64,000 nucleotides of DNA. It comes from Actinomadura sp. KC06. Lineage in GTDB: Bacteria > Actinomycetota > Actinomycetes > Streptosporangiales > Streptosporangiaceae. The translations under genes and the position numbers were made by a program. Positions 11,680-20,477 of this stretch are shown piece by piece. Every line of letters begins with the position of its first letter. Position 1 is the stretch's first letter. The stretch lies in the NCBI RefSeq assembly GCF_004348735.1, contig NZ_SMKT01000002.1, positions 1-64,000 on the forward strand. The letters run 5' to 3'. A model generated the notes under the pieces. That model made no database searches, was not told the DNA's origin, and was given only the letters and a program-made list of their open reading frames with translations.

Positions 11680-12648
11680 TCAGGCCAGCACATTGCCGTT
11701 CTCGGCGCGCAGGGCGCGGGAGCGCCGGTGGTCCAGGTGGACGAACGTGCGGTACAGCCACCGGTCGTTGCCGTCGTAGCGGGGCGTGAACGCGGTGCGC
11801 CCGTGGATCGCCAGCCGGTTGTCGAGCAGGGCCATCTCCCCCGTCCGCAGCACGAGCGTCCGGGTGACCTCGGTGAACGCGTCCTGCAGCGCCCTGATCG
11901 CCGCCCGCGCGCCGTCGTCGCGGGGGTGGGTGCTGAGGAAGTCGACCCGCACGTCGGGGTCGTCCCAGGCGCCGGTCAGCACCGCGTGCGGGACGGCCGC
12001 CCCGGCCATGTCGCCGAAGGAGGGCGGCGGCTCGGTCACGAACCGCTCCTCCGACAGCACCTTCCGGTCGTCGTCGGTCAGCAGCGCCGCCGCGCGGCGG
12101 ATGGAGCCGACCCGCAGGCCGGCCTTGTCCTCGTGGTCGTTGCGCAGGCAGAACAGCGCGACGAAGTCGGGCCGGTGCGGGTGGAAGGCGTTCTCGATGT
12201 GCATCTCCAGCACCTCGGCGCCCGCGTTGCTCTGCGACGTCTCCCTGCCCGGCACCGGCACCACGTTCTGCACCAGCGCGCCGGACTTCTCGTTCCGGAA
12301 CGCGATGATCTCCCCGAGCTGCAGGGTGAGGAGCGCCTGCACGGCGGCGGCCACGGTCGCGGTCCGCTCCACCGAGCCGGGGACGCTGGGGGTGGGCGGC
12401 AGCGACGCCGCGTCCACCGGGAGCCCCGAGATCAGCAGCAGCCCGTCGGTGCCCGGATCGGTGCGGAACGCGCGCAGCCGCTCCCGCAGCCGGCGCGGCG
12501 CCGCGCAGGACAGCGCCCTTGCCGCGTCCACCCATGCGCGCTCGTCCACGCGCCGCGGCTCGGTCCGCGTCAGCCTGTCCGCGAGCGCCCGCAGGTCGTC
12601 CCGCTCGGCCTGGGTGAGCGCCAGCCTGTCGATGTCCGTCGATGTCAT
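11680..12648 (-). CDS. 2-oxoglutarate/Fe(II) amino-acid beta-hydroxylase, AsnO/VioC type
   Basis: This 322-aa non-haem iron oxygenase of the clavaminate synthase-like/TauD superfamily closely matches the AsnO-VioC group. The iron ligands are visible as H150 and E152 (LEMHIENAFH) and H282 (AIHGRTAF), followed by the group motif PRYDGNDRWLYR that supplies the 2-oxoglutarate-binding Arg. AsnO hydroxylates free L-Asn at C3 before loading, and VioC hydroxylates Arg. The Asn-like A-domain pockets nearby favour Asn as substrate, but this is inference. An ATG at 12648 with GAGGACGGGGACC upstream is preferred to an upstream in-frame start at 12729. It is last in the FAAL operon, 64 nt after the C-domain gene. 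Confidence 0.9.
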   Translation of the reverse strand: MTSTDIDRLALTQAERDDLRALADRLTRTEPRRVDERAWVDAARALSCAAPRRLRERLRAFRTDPGTDGLLLISGLPVDAASLPPTPSVPGSVERTATVAAAVQALLTLQLGEIIAFRNEKSGALVQNVVPVPGRETSQSNAGAEVLEMHIENAFHPHRPDFVALFCLRNDHEDKAGLRVGSIRRAAALLTDDDRKVLSEERFVTEPPPSFGDMAGAAVPHAVLTGAWDDPDVRVDFLSTHPRDDGARAAIRALQDAFTEVTRTLVLRTGEMALLDNRLAIHGRTAFTPRYDGNDRWLYRTFVHLDHRRSRALRAENGNVLA

Positions 12649-12712
12649 GCCTGGTCCCCGTCCTCTTCCGTGGTCTTCGCGGCCGGTGGCCGCCCCCCTG
12701 GCGGATGTCGTC

Positions 12713-14128
12713 TCACGGTCCGGCGGCACCCTGCCCGAGCCGGAGCAGCCCGCGCAGCTCGTCGTCGGTCATCAGGGAGACGGCGCCGACGCGGGCGCCG
12801 GGGTCGTCCACCGCGGCCCGCGCCAGCAGCAGGAAATGGTCGCCGAGCCGCTCGATCGTTTCGCGCTCGAACAGGTCGGTGTTGTAGCGGAGCACGGCGG
12901 TGAGCGAGTTGCTGCTCCGCCGGAGCTCGACGCTCAGGTCGAGCTGGCCCTCCATGTGCGCGACGTCCACGATCGACAGGCGCAGCCCGCCGTAGTCCAG
13001 CTCCGCGGCGGCGTCGTCGGCGAGCAGGTCCAGCAGCGGCTCCAGCCGGCTGGTGGCCACCATCGTGGCGGCGATCTGGAAGACCGGCGGGCGGTCCTGC
13101 GCCCGCGGCAGGCCCAGCACGCCGGGCACGAGCGCGAAGGGGTAGCGCGCGACCCCGACGGCGTCGCGCATCTGCCGCCGCGCCGACTCCACCGCCTGGG
13201 CGAACGTGGTGTCGGGCGTGAACGAGGCGCGCAGCGCGACGGTGTTGACCAGGTATCCGACGACGTCCCGCATGGCGCCGCCGAACCGGGTGGCGACCGG
13301 GCAGCCGATCAGGAACTCCGGCTGCCCCCCGTACCGGTGCAGCAGCGCCTGGAAGACGCCGAGGAGCTGGACGAACGGCGTGACGCCCGCGCGCTCGGCG
13401 CGCTCGCGCAGCCGCCGGTCGAGGTCGGCGGGGAAGGCCACCCGGTGGGTCGCGCCGCCGAAGGTCTGCCGCACCGGACGCGGCCGGTCGGCGGGCAGCT
13501 CGGCGGCCGGGGCCCCGGCGCAGAGCCGCGACCAGCGCTCCTCCAATTCCGCCCGCTGCGGGGAGGCGAGCATCCGCCGCTCGGCCGCCACATGGTCGTC
13601 GAACGTCGCCTTCAGCGGCCGCCAGGCCGGGCGCCCGGTTTCGGCAAGCCCCAGGTAGGCGTCCAGGAGGTCGCGCATGATCAGCCATTGGGAGGTGCGG
13701 TCGGACACGATGTGGTGCGTGACGACGACCAGCACCGCGTCGTCCGGGGCGCGGCGCAGCAGGACCACCCGCAGCGGCGCCTCCTCGGTCAGCCGGAACG
13801 GTGCGGAGCCGGCCTCGGCGACCAAGTCGTGCAGCTCCGCGTCGCCGGCGCCGGGGACCTCCCGGACGTCCAGGCCGACCAGGTCCACCTGTCCGGCCAG
13901 GCGGACCGGGCCCGCCCGCTCCTCGGCGAACGTCGAGCGCAGCACCTCGTGGCGTCCCGCTAGCTCGGCCACGGCCCGGCGCAGGATCGGCACGTCCAGC
14001 GGCGCCGACGCGGGGGTCCGGACCCGGAAGGCCAGCGTGATGTTGTAGGCGGCGCTGTCGGGGGCCCACCGGTGGACGAACCACATGGCCTCCTGGCCGG
14101 CCGAGAGGCCGCGCTGGTTCCCCTCCAT
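12713..14128 (-). CDS. Free-standing NRPS condensation domain (probable lipoinitiation)
   Basis: This 471-aa protein consists of one condensation domain and nothing else. It begins LSAGQEAMWFVHRW (C1 motif) and has the catalytic motif as HHIVSDR, where the final Gly of HHxxxDG is Arg. The gene starts in a TGATG overlap with the ACP gene upstream, so ACP and C are co-translated. The first NRPS module lacks a C domain, so the simplest role is to transfer the acyl chain from the ACP at 14128-14394 to the amino acid on PCP1. The assignment as a C domain is firm; the trans role is inferred. Confidence 0.92.
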   Translation of the reverse strand: MEGNQRGLSAGQEAMWFVHRWAPDSAAYNITLAFRVRTPASAPLDVPILRRAVAELAGRHEVLRSTFAEERAGPVRLAGQVDLVGLDVREVPGAGDAELHDLVAEAGSAPFRLTEEAPLRVVLLRRAPDDAVLVVVTHHIVSDRTSQWLIMRDLLDAYLGLAETGRPAWRPLKATFDDHVAAERRMLASPQRAELEERWSRLCAGAPAAELPADRPRPVRQTFGGATHRVAFPADLDRRLRERAERAGVTPFVQLLGVFQALLHRYGGQPEFLIGCPVATRFGGAMRDVVGYLVNTVALRASFTPDTTFAQAVESARRQMRDAVGVARYPFALVPGVLGLPRAQDRPPVFQIAATMVATSRLEPLLDLLADDAAAELDYGGLRLSIVDVAHMEGQLDLSVELRRSSNSLTAVLRYNTDLFERETIERLGDHFLLLARAAVDDPGARVGAVSLMTDDELRGLLRLGQGAAGP

Positions 14129-14394
14129 CAGCGCCGCCCCAGCTCCCCGATCAGGAAGGCCGTGATGGCGTTCACCGTGGGGTGGTCCCAGCCCAGCGTG
14201 GGCTCGACCTCGAAGCCGAACTCGTCCTCGATGTCGCCGCACAGGTTCAGCGCGTAGACCGAGTCCAGGCCCAGCTCCACGATCTGGACGTCGGGATCGA
14301 CCGCGTCCGGGGCGCGTTCGGTGTAGAAGGCGACCCGCTCGATCAGCCAATCGCGGATGGTCTGCTCCGACGGGACGGTGCTCGCGTCCGGCAT
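14128..14394 (-). CDS. Acyl carrier protein of the lipid-loading unit
   Basis: This 88-aa carrier protein has the 4'-phosphopantetheine site at Ser45 in ELGLDSVYAL. It lies between the dehydrogenase genes and the free C domain in the FAAL operon. The likely role is to receive the acyl-adenylate from FAAL, present the chain to the two dehydrogenase homologues, and deliver it to the C domain. This order parallels the lipid-tail genes known from enduracidin, ramoplanin and friulimicin clusters. The ATG at 14394 is clear, and the downstream gene overlaps by one base (TGATG). Confidence 0.93.
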   Translation of the reverse strand: MPDASTVPSEQTIRDWLIERVAFYTERAPDAVDPDVQIVELGLDSVYALNLCGDIEDEFGFEVEPTLGWDHPTVNAITAFLIGELGRR

Positions 14395-14429
14395 ATGTCG
14401 CTGCTCCTCTGGCCGGGGATGGGATCTGG

Positions 14430-16133
14430 TCAGCCGGCGAGACGCCGGGCGTACAGGTCGAAGGTCAGGTGGTCGTCCGCCCGGCCGAACAGCTCGGCGG
14501 CCAGGCGTGCCTCGGTGCCCTCGGGGAGCCGGGCGCGGCGGCCGAGGCGGGCCTCCAGCCGGGCGAGCGCGCCGGTGATCCAGTCGGGCCCCGCCAGGAA
14601 GCCGGTGGCGTGCCGCCGCACGCCGACGCACGCGGCGGCCCCGAGCAGGACGATGTAGCGCTCGCAGAGGTCGAAGGCGGCGCGGCCCGCGAGCGCGGTC
14701 CGGTCCCGCGCCGGGAGGTCGAGGCAGGCCCGCCGCAGCCGGTCCAGCTCGGCGACGAGGCGGGCGCCGGGTTCGGCGACGCGCGGATCGGCGTCGCCGG
14801 CCGCCACCGCGAGCATCGCCGACAGCCCGTCGGCGCCCCGCGCGTTGATCGCGAGCCCGCCGAAGTCCAGCGGCGGCAGCTCGGCGCGGGTGTCGAACAG
14901 CGCGTCCGGCGGCGGGTCGGCGCGCAGCCAGCTCCGGGCCGCCAGCCGGGGCAGCTGCGGGATGATCGTCGCCTGGCAGACCGCCGCGTTGGCGTGCGCG
15001 AACGTCACCAGCGGCAGGTCCCGCATGGTCTTCTCGAAGATCGCGTACGGGCCGTCGCGCAGGTAGGAGCGCGCGCCGACCAGCACCGACAGGGCGTAGG
15101 ACGCCTCTCGCAGGATCTTGGGCACCAGGAACTTCACCGCCGCGGTCAGCACGCTGGTCTCCGCCGGGCGCAGGTGCAGCGCGCGGGCCCCCACGGTCGC
15201 CAGGGCGTCGCAGATCAGCAGGTCGACGAAGGCGCCCACCAGCGTGGCGCGGGCGTTCGGCAGGTCGGCGACCGTCCCGCCGTACAGGACGCGGTGCCGG
15301 GCGAAGTCCGTGGCCGTCCGCAGCTGGGTGTCCAGCGCACCGATGACCACCCCCGGCAGCACGGCGCGGGTGACCTGGAACGCCTTGAGAACGGTCTCCA
15401 TGGCCCCGCCGCGCTCGCCGAGCAGGCTGTCGCCCGGCACGGGGCAGTCCGTGAACTCGACGCCGCCGAGCAGGCAGCCGCGCACGCCCACGGTCGGGAA
15501 GCGCGGCAGGTAGGTCCGGCGGTCCGCGGGCAGCGCGGTCATGTCGACCAGCAGGTGCGAGTGGCTCCGGCTGCCGGGCCCGTCGTCGGTGCGGGCGAAC
15601 AGCACGACCGCGTCGGCGCGGCCCACGTTGTTGACGAGCTCCTTGCGCCCGTCCACCGTGAACCCGCGGGCGGACGGCAGTGCGGTCAGCTCGTTGCGGG
15701 TGAAGTCGTTGCCGTGCGGGAGCTCGGTGTAGGCCGCGGCCGCCCGGCGGTTGCGCAGCAGCAGCCGGGCGAGCCACGCCTGCTGCTCCGGGTTCCCCGA
15801 GGCCCAGACGGGTGCGGCCGCGACGAAGTTGGTGATGCCGTAGCCCAGCCCGAGCGTGACGTCGCGGCGGAACACGGCGCGGACGGTCTCGGCCAACCGG
15901 TCCGCCCGCTCGAACCGGCCGCCGAGCGGGCGCGGCACGAACTCGGCGTTCAGGCCGTAGGCGTCGAGCGCGTCCTCCCCTGCGGCGAGGATCTCGCCGC
16001 GCTCGTCGGCGGCCAGGACGGCGGCGTGGCCCAGCGGGTTCGCCGGGTCCAGCGGATCGCCGAGGAGGGCCTCCAGCTCGCCCGGACCGGCGGAGCCGGT
16101 CTCGGGGGCGGGGGTCGCGGTGGCATGCGTCAT
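14430..16133 (-). CDS. Acyl-CoA (acyl-ACP) dehydrogenase homologue, long form, second of pair
   Basis: This 567-aa flavoprotein of the acyl-CoA dehydrogenase superfamily is longer than the usual 380-400 aa. It shows an ACAD-like core (YTELPHGNDFTRNE; KELVNNVGRADAVVLFART; FEKTMRDLPLVTF) and an added C-terminal helical region. At the place of the canonical EGT catalytic glutamate I read FAHAN, so the general base appears to be missing or located elsewhere. Such tandem long forms occur in lipopeptide tail-desaturation systems. The ATG at 16133 overlaps the upstream stop (ATGA). It may desaturate ACP-bound chains or serve as a partner subunit to its neighbour. Confidence 0.88.
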   Translation of the reverse strand: MTHATATPAPETGSAGPGELEALLGDPLDPANPLGHAAVLAADERGEILAAGEDALDAYGLNAEFVPRPLGGRFERADRLAETVRAVFRRDVTLGLGYGITNFVAAAPVWASGNPEQQAWLARLLLRNRRAAAAYTELPHGNDFTRNELTALPSARGFTVDGRKELVNNVGRADAVVLFARTDDGPGSRSHSHLLVDMTALPADRRTYLPRFPTVGVRGCLLGGVEFTDCPVPGDSLLGERGGAMETVLKAFQVTRAVLPGVVIGALDTQLRTATDFARHRVLYGGTVADLPNARATLVGAFVDLLICDALATVGARALHLRPAETSVLTAAVKFLVPKILREASYALSVLVGARSYLRDGPYAIFEKTMRDLPLVTFAHANAAVCQATIIPQLPRLAARSWLRADPPPDALFDTRAELPPLDFGGLAINARGADGLSAMLAVAAGDADPRVAEPGARLVAELDRLRRACLDLPARDRTALAGRAAFDLCERYIVLLGAAACVGVRRHATGFLAGPDWITGALARLEARLGRRARLPEGTEARLAAELFGRADDHLTFDLYARRLAG

Positions 16134-17875
16134 GGCCGCTCCTCGGGCAGTCGGCAGAGCAGCGGGGAGAACAGGTGTCCCGCGCGGTACTGGGCCACCA
16201 GCTCGGGCAGCAGCCGGTCGAAGACCGTGCCGCCGTCGTAGTCGTCGTCGTCGGACGGGCTGGGCCGCAGCCTGGCGAGCAGGCGGGTCAGGCAGGCTTC
16301 CAGCCAGAGCGCGTCGTCCCAGAGCCCGGCCGTCCGCTTCTCGGCGCCCGCCCACTCACGGTTGTGGAGCCAGAAGTGGAGGCAGGCCGCGCCGGTGACG
16401 CACAGGGCGTACTCGCGGGCGAGGTCGAAGGCCGCTCCGGGGACGTTCCGCGCGGAGGGCCGATGAGCGGCCATCCGCTCGTGGACGCCGGCGGCGATCT
16501 CGCAGAGCCGCCGCGCCAGATCGGCCACGGCCGGGGGCATACCGCCGGGCGGCGCGGCCACCGTGGCGGGCAGTCCCTGGAGGAGCGAGCATCCGGCGCG
16601 GGCGACCAGTTCGAGCCGCTCCGGATCGAAGTCCGGCGGCGGCTCCGCCGCGCCCGCCGCGGCGGCCACGCCGGGCTCGTCCGCGCGGCCCCGGGCGAAC
16701 CCGCGCGCCAGCACCGGGAACTGGTTGATCACGACGTTCAGGTTGACCAGCGTGTTCCCGTCGAAGATGCCGACGATGCGATGGTCGCGCTCGACCTTCT
16801 GGAACATGCCGTTGCCGTCGTCGGTCGCGAGGAAGGCCCGCGCGCCCATCGTCTGCCCCAGGTTCGCGATCAGCGCGTCGACGCTCGTCGGCACGTGGTA
16901 CTTGACCACCGCCGAGAGCACGCTCAGCTCGCCGGGCAGCGCGTGGATCGCGCGCGTCGCCACCAGGCTCAGCACCTCGGCGGTCAGCAGGTCGGTGTAG
17001 GCCTCGGCGAGGGTGCGCGCCGCGTGCGGGAGGTCGGCGAGGCGGCGGCCGTACAGCTCGTGGCCGAGCGCGAAGCCGGTGCACAGCCGCAGCGCACGGT
17101 CGGCGGCGCCGAGCGACAGCGCGGCGACCAGGGTCCGGGTGAGCTGGAGCCCCTTCAGGACGGTCTCGACACCGCTGCCGGGCTCGCCGAGCATGTCCCC
17201 GGCGTCCACCACCGCGCCGTCGAAGCCGATGCCGCTGATGTCGGCGCCGCGCACCCCGTGCGTCCGGACCTTCGGCAGGCACCGGTAGCCGCCGGGGCCG
17301 AGCCGGCGCTTGTCCATCAGCAGCAGGCTGAACCCGCGCGGCCCGCCGCCGGGGTCGGTGCGGGCGAGCAGGCACACGACGTCGGACCGGGTGGCGTTGT
17401 TGATCAGCCATTTCTCCCCGGCGACCCGGTAGCCGCCCGCCACCGGCGCCGCGGTGACCTCTCCCGCGAGCAGGTCGCTGCCGTGCGCCGCCTCGGTCAG
17501 CCCCCAGGAGACGACGCTGCCGCCGAGCACCTCGGCGGCGACCCGCCGGGCCTGGTCCGGCTCTGCGCCGACCCAGGCCGAGACGCCGCCGAGGAACGTC
17601 TTGCCGTGGCCGATCGCGACGGTCAGGTCGCGGCGCGCCATCAGCCGGACGGCCTGCAGCGTGTCCTCGAACGTCCGGACGGCGCCGCCGTAGCGGGCGG
17701 GCACGTAGTAGGCGGCGACGCCCGCCTCGTCCAGCTCCCGGCAGATGGCGGCGGGGAACTCCTCGCGCCGGTCCAGCTCGGCGCAGCGGGCGAGGGAGAA
17801 GGCGCGGGACGCGTCGCCCGGGTCGCCGAAGCGCTCCTCCAGGCGCTCGGTCAGCGCGTACGGCTGGTACCTCAT
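16130..17875 (-). CDS. Acyl-CoA (acyl-ACP) dehydrogenase homologue, long form, first of pair
   Basis: This 581-aa member of the acyl-CoA dehydrogenase superfamily has visible motifs GLTEAAHGSD (substrate/flavin loop) and GEKWLINNATRSDVVCLLART. The C-terminal catalytic stretch reads IFDGNT, where most members have EGT, so Asp replaces the usual Glu. About 180 residues extend beyond a normal ACAD. It is encoded between FAAL and the second dehydrogenase with ATGA overlaps on both sides. The pair probably introduces or isomerises double bonds in the ACP-bound lipid. The exact position is unknown. Confidence 0.9.
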   Translation of the reverse strand: MRYQPYALTERLEERFGDPGDASRAFSLARCAELDRREEFPAAICRELDEAGVAAYYVPARYGGAVRTFEDTLQAVRLMARRDLTVAIGHGKTFLGGVSAWVGAEPDQARRVAAEVLGGSVVSWGLTEAAHGSDLLAGEVTAAPVAGGYRVAGEKWLINNATRSDVVCLLARTDPGGGPRGFSLLLMDKRRLGPGGYRCLPKVRTHGVRGADISGIGFDGAVVDAGDMLGEPGSGVETVLKGLQLTRTLVAALSLGAADRALRLCTGFALGHELYGRRLADLPHAARTLAEAYTDLLTAEVLSLVATRAIHALPGELSVLSAVVKYHVPTSVDALIANLGQTMGARAFLATDDGNGMFQKVERDHRIVGIFDGNTLVNLNVVINQFPVLARGFARGRADEPGVAAAAGAAEPPPDFDPERLELVARAGCSLLQGLPATVAAPPGGMPPAVADLARRLCEIAAGVHERMAAHRPSARNVPGAAFDLAREYALCVTGAACLHFWLHNREWAGAEKRTAGLWDDALWLEACLTRLLARLRPSPSDDDDYDGGTVFDRLLPELVAQYRAGHLFSPLLCRLPEERP

Positions 17876-19647
17876 GCCGGGTTCCGCACGGGCTCGGCCG
17901 CTCGCCGCACGGCTGGGCGGTACCGGTCGCGGACCGCGGCGTCCAGGTCCTCGTGGACGGTGCGCAGCGCCCCCTCGGCGAAACGCTCCCGGACGCGGAG
18001 CCGCTGAATCTTGCCGCTGGTCGTCCGGCTCACCTGGCCCACGCGGACGAGGACGAAGCCCCCGACGGCGACGCCCAGCCGGGTGGAGAGCGCGGTCCTG
18101 GCCCGGCGCGCCAGCGCGGACGGCTCCGCGGCGTCCAGCCCGCGGACCCGGACCTCCTGCACGACGACGATCTCCTCGCGCGGCGCGGGCACCGCGAACG
18201 CGCAGCTCGCCAGCCCGGCGAACGCCTCGTCGAGGCCCTCGGCCTCCCGCTCGATGTCGTGCGGGTACAGGTTGCGGCCGTGCACGATGAGCATCTCCTT
18301 GAGGCGGCCGGTGATGTAAAGCTCCGTGCCCTGCCGGACGCCGAGGTCGCCGGTGCGCAGGAAGCCGCCCTCGCCGCCGGACGTGACCGCGCCGAACGCG
18401 CGCGCGGTCTCCTCGGGCCGCATCCAGTAGCCCTGGGCCACGCTCCCGCCGCGGATCCAGACCTCGCCGACCCGTCCGTCGGGCAGCGTCCGCGCCGTCG
18501 CGGGATCGACGATCCGGACGTCCAGGTCCCGGACGTGACCGCTGCTCACCAGGCTGGCCGAGCCGCCATCGGCGGGGACGAACGCGTCCCGCCGGAGCGC
18601 TTCGGCGTCGACCCGGGTGACGACCGGGGCGGACGCGGCGGGCGCCCCGGAGACGTAGAGGGTCGCCTCGGCCAGCCCGTAGCCGGGCAGGAACGCCTCG
18701 GGCGCGAAGCCCGCGATGGCGAACCGCTCGCCGAACCGCCGCAGCGTCTCCGCCCTGACGGGCTCGGCCCCGTTGCATGCCTGGCGCCAGCGCGACAGGT
18801 CCAGCTCAGCCGCCTGCTCCGCCGTGACGCGCCGCGCGCAGAGGTCGTAGGCGAAATCGGGCGCGCAGCTGACCTGGGCGCCGGTCTCGTCCATCAGCTG
18901 GAGCCAGGTCCGCGGGCGCTTGAGGAAGTCGGTCGCGGGCATGATCGCCGCCGTGCCGCCGAGGTAGAGCGGCATCAGCAGCATGGCGATGAGCCCCATG
19001 TCGTGGTGGAGGGGCAGCCAGCTGCAGAAGCGCGTGTCCCGGTCCCAGCCGTGGCTGCGCCGCATCAGGTCCAGGTTGTGGACGAGGTTGGCGTGCGAGA
19101 CCATCACGCCCTTGGGATCGCTGGTCGAGCCGGACGTGTACTGGAGGAACGCCAGGTCGTCCGGGACGCGGGGCGGGGCGTCCCAGCCGTCCGGGTCCGC
19201 CTCCCGCGCGGTCTCGATCGCGACCGCGCCGAGCCGGGCGAGCCCCTGGCCGTCGAGCCGGGCGCGGACGTCCGGCAGCGCCGCCGCCGCGGTGAGGACC
19301 AGTGCCGGACGGGCGTCGGCCGCGACGCTCACGGTCCGGTCGACCTGGTGGCTGGTCCGCGCGGGCACGGGAACCGGCACCGGGACGAGTCCCGCGTACT
19401 GGCAGCCGAGGAACGCCTCGGCGAAGCCCGGACCGGGCGGGAACGGCAGCAGCACCCGGTCCCCCGGAACGCACCGCTCCCGGAGCGCGACGGCGGTCGC
19501 CCGCGCCGAGCGGTCGAGCGCGCCGTAGGTGAGGACCTCCTCCGTCCGGCGCTCGCCGGCGCCGCTGAAGAAGCGGACGGCGGCGGCGCCCGGGGCCCGG
19601 CCGGCATGGCGCGAGACCACGGTCATCAGATCAGCGAGATCAGGCAC
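17872..19647 (-). CDS. Fatty acyl-AMP ligase (FAAL)
   Basis: This 591-aa adenylating enzyme of the FAAL type activates a free fatty or polyketide acid as acyl-AMP and loads it on an ACP. Motifs seen are YTSGSTSDPKGVMVSH near 170, CSWLPLHHDMGLI near 205, LPGYGLAEATLYVS near 315, RTGDLG and the ITGRLKEMLIVHGRNLYPHDIE region. The overall organisation is FAAL rather than CoA ligase. It is first in the lipid-loading operon, 110 nt after the isomerase gene, with a TATAG direct repeat upstream. Its stop overlaps the dehydrogenase start. The probable acceptor is the ACP at 14128-14394. Confidence 0.95.
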   Translation of the reverse strand: MPDLADLMTVVSRHAGRAPGAAAVRFFSGAGERRTEEVLTYGALDRSARATAVALRERCVPGDRVLLPFPPGPGFAEAFLGCQYAGLVPVPVPVPARTSHQVDRTVSVAADARPALVLTAAAALPDVRARLDGQGLARLGAVAIETAREADPDGWDAPPRVPDDLAFLQYTSGSTSDPKGVMVSHANLVHNLDLMRRSHGWDRDTRFCSWLPLHHDMGLIAMLLMPLYLGGTAAIMPATDFLKRPRTWLQLMDETGAQVSCAPDFAYDLCARRVTAEQAAELDLSRWRQACNGAEPVRAETLRRFGERFAIAGFAPEAFLPGYGLAEATLYVSGAPAASAPVVTRVDAEALRRDAFVPADGGSASLVSSGHVRDLDVRIVDPATARTLPDGRVGEVWIRGGSVAQGYWMRPEETARAFGAVTSGGEGGFLRTGDLGVRQGTELYITGRLKEMLIVHGRNLYPHDIEREAEGLDEAFAGLASCAFAVPAPREEIVVVQEVRVRGLDAAEPSALARRARTALSTRLGVAVGGFVLVRVGQVSRTTSGKIQRLRVRERFAEGALRTVHEDLDAAVRDRYRPAVRRAAEPVRNPA

Positions 19648-19722
19648 GCGCGACCCCGGCCTCCCAACGGTCTCTGGCTCGTCTGGACGAGCGTTTCGAT
19701 GATCGGATCGTCACGGCCGCCC

Positions 19723-19749
19723 CTATACGTGGGCTATACGCGGCCTATG
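19723..19749 (-). promoter_or_regulatory. Triple 11-bp direct repeat (CATAG/TATAG/TATAG) upstream of FAAL
   Basis: On the minus strand CATAG, TATAG and TATAG recur at 11-bp intervals (top strand CTATG at 19745, CTATA at 19734 and 19723), about 76 nt before the FAAL ATG. The outer and middle units also share flanking GC-rich bases (GCCGCG, CCCACG). The array lies immediately upstream of the isomerase stop codon in top-strand coordinates, i.e. in the gap between the two operons. The same motif precedes the SbnA and PKS operons. Confidence 0.65.
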
Positions 19750-19757
19750 GGTCGCGG

Positions 19758-20477
19758 TCAGCCGCAGCCGCCGGCGTGGCCATCGTCGACGAGCGCGGAG
19801 ACACCGCCGCCCGCCCGCGCGGGCGCGGGCCCGCCGTCCGCGGCCCTGCCGTCCGCGGCGGGGCCGCGGACGGAGGCGGCGAACGCGGCCAGCCGATCCA
19901 CGCCCCAGAACCTCTCGAACCCGTTCACGAAGTACGGCACCCCGAAGACGCCGTCCTTGTAGACGTCCATGAGGGCCTGTACGCCCTCCGTGCGTATCTC
20001 CGGGTCGTCCACCGCCTTGGTGAGGTCGGCCGCGTCCAGCCCGAGCTCGGCGCCGATTCCCGCGACGGTCGCCGGGTCGCAGATGTCGCGGCCCTCCTCC
20101 CAGCGCGCCCGGTAGGCCAGCGCGATGAACTCCGCGCCCCGGCCGTGCCGGCGGGCGACCAGGTAGGCCAGATGCGGCACCTCCCACCACGGCTCGCGGT
20201 CCACCGGCCAGGCGATCGCGAGCCCGCGGTCGGCGGCCAGGCGCCGGACGTCCTGGAGGATGTAGAGGTGCTTGGCCTTGGACATCGGCGTGAAGGGGAA
20301 CTCCCCGCCCGCTTCGGCGAGCAGTTTCAGGCTCGTCTCGTCCGGTTCCCAGAACGGCGCCCATTCCAGTCCCTCGGCCACGTCCGGGTACCGGTCGAGC
20401 AGGTCGCGGTAGGCCAGCCACGAGTAGGGGCTGCGCAGGTTGAAGTAGAAGCGCGGCGGGCGGTTCCGGCGGCTCAC
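19758..20477 (-). CDS. DsbA-fold isomerase (2-hydroxychromene-2-carboxylate isomerase-like)
   Basis: This 239-aa protein has the GST-kappa/2-hydroxychromene-2-carboxylate isomerase type of DsbA fold. The N-terminus reads [14 protein letters not shown], with Ser where redox-active members have CxxC, so it is an isomerase-type rather than an oxidoreductase-type member. The C-terminal [19 protein letters not shown] is characteristic. Homologues occur in highly reducing type II PKS clusters, where they are associated with double-bond geometry and, in cinnamoyl lipids, with ring formation (established knowledge, recalled). The GTG start at 20477 overlaps the ketoreductase stop. It is last in the PKS operon and has a low-complexity Ala/Gly/Pro C-terminal tail. 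Confidence 0.9.
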   Translation of the reverse strand: MSRRNRPPRFYFNLRSPYSWLAYRDLLDRYPDVAEGLEWAPFWEPDETSLKLLAEAGGEFPFTPMSKAKHLYILQDVRRLAADRGLAIAWPVDREPWWEVPHLAYLVARRHGRGAEFIALAYRARWEEGRDICDPATVAGIGAELGLDAADLTKAVDDPEIRTEGVQALMDVYKDGVFGVPYFVNGFERFWGVDRLAAFAASVRGPAADGRAADGGPAPARAGGGVSALVDDGHAGGCG

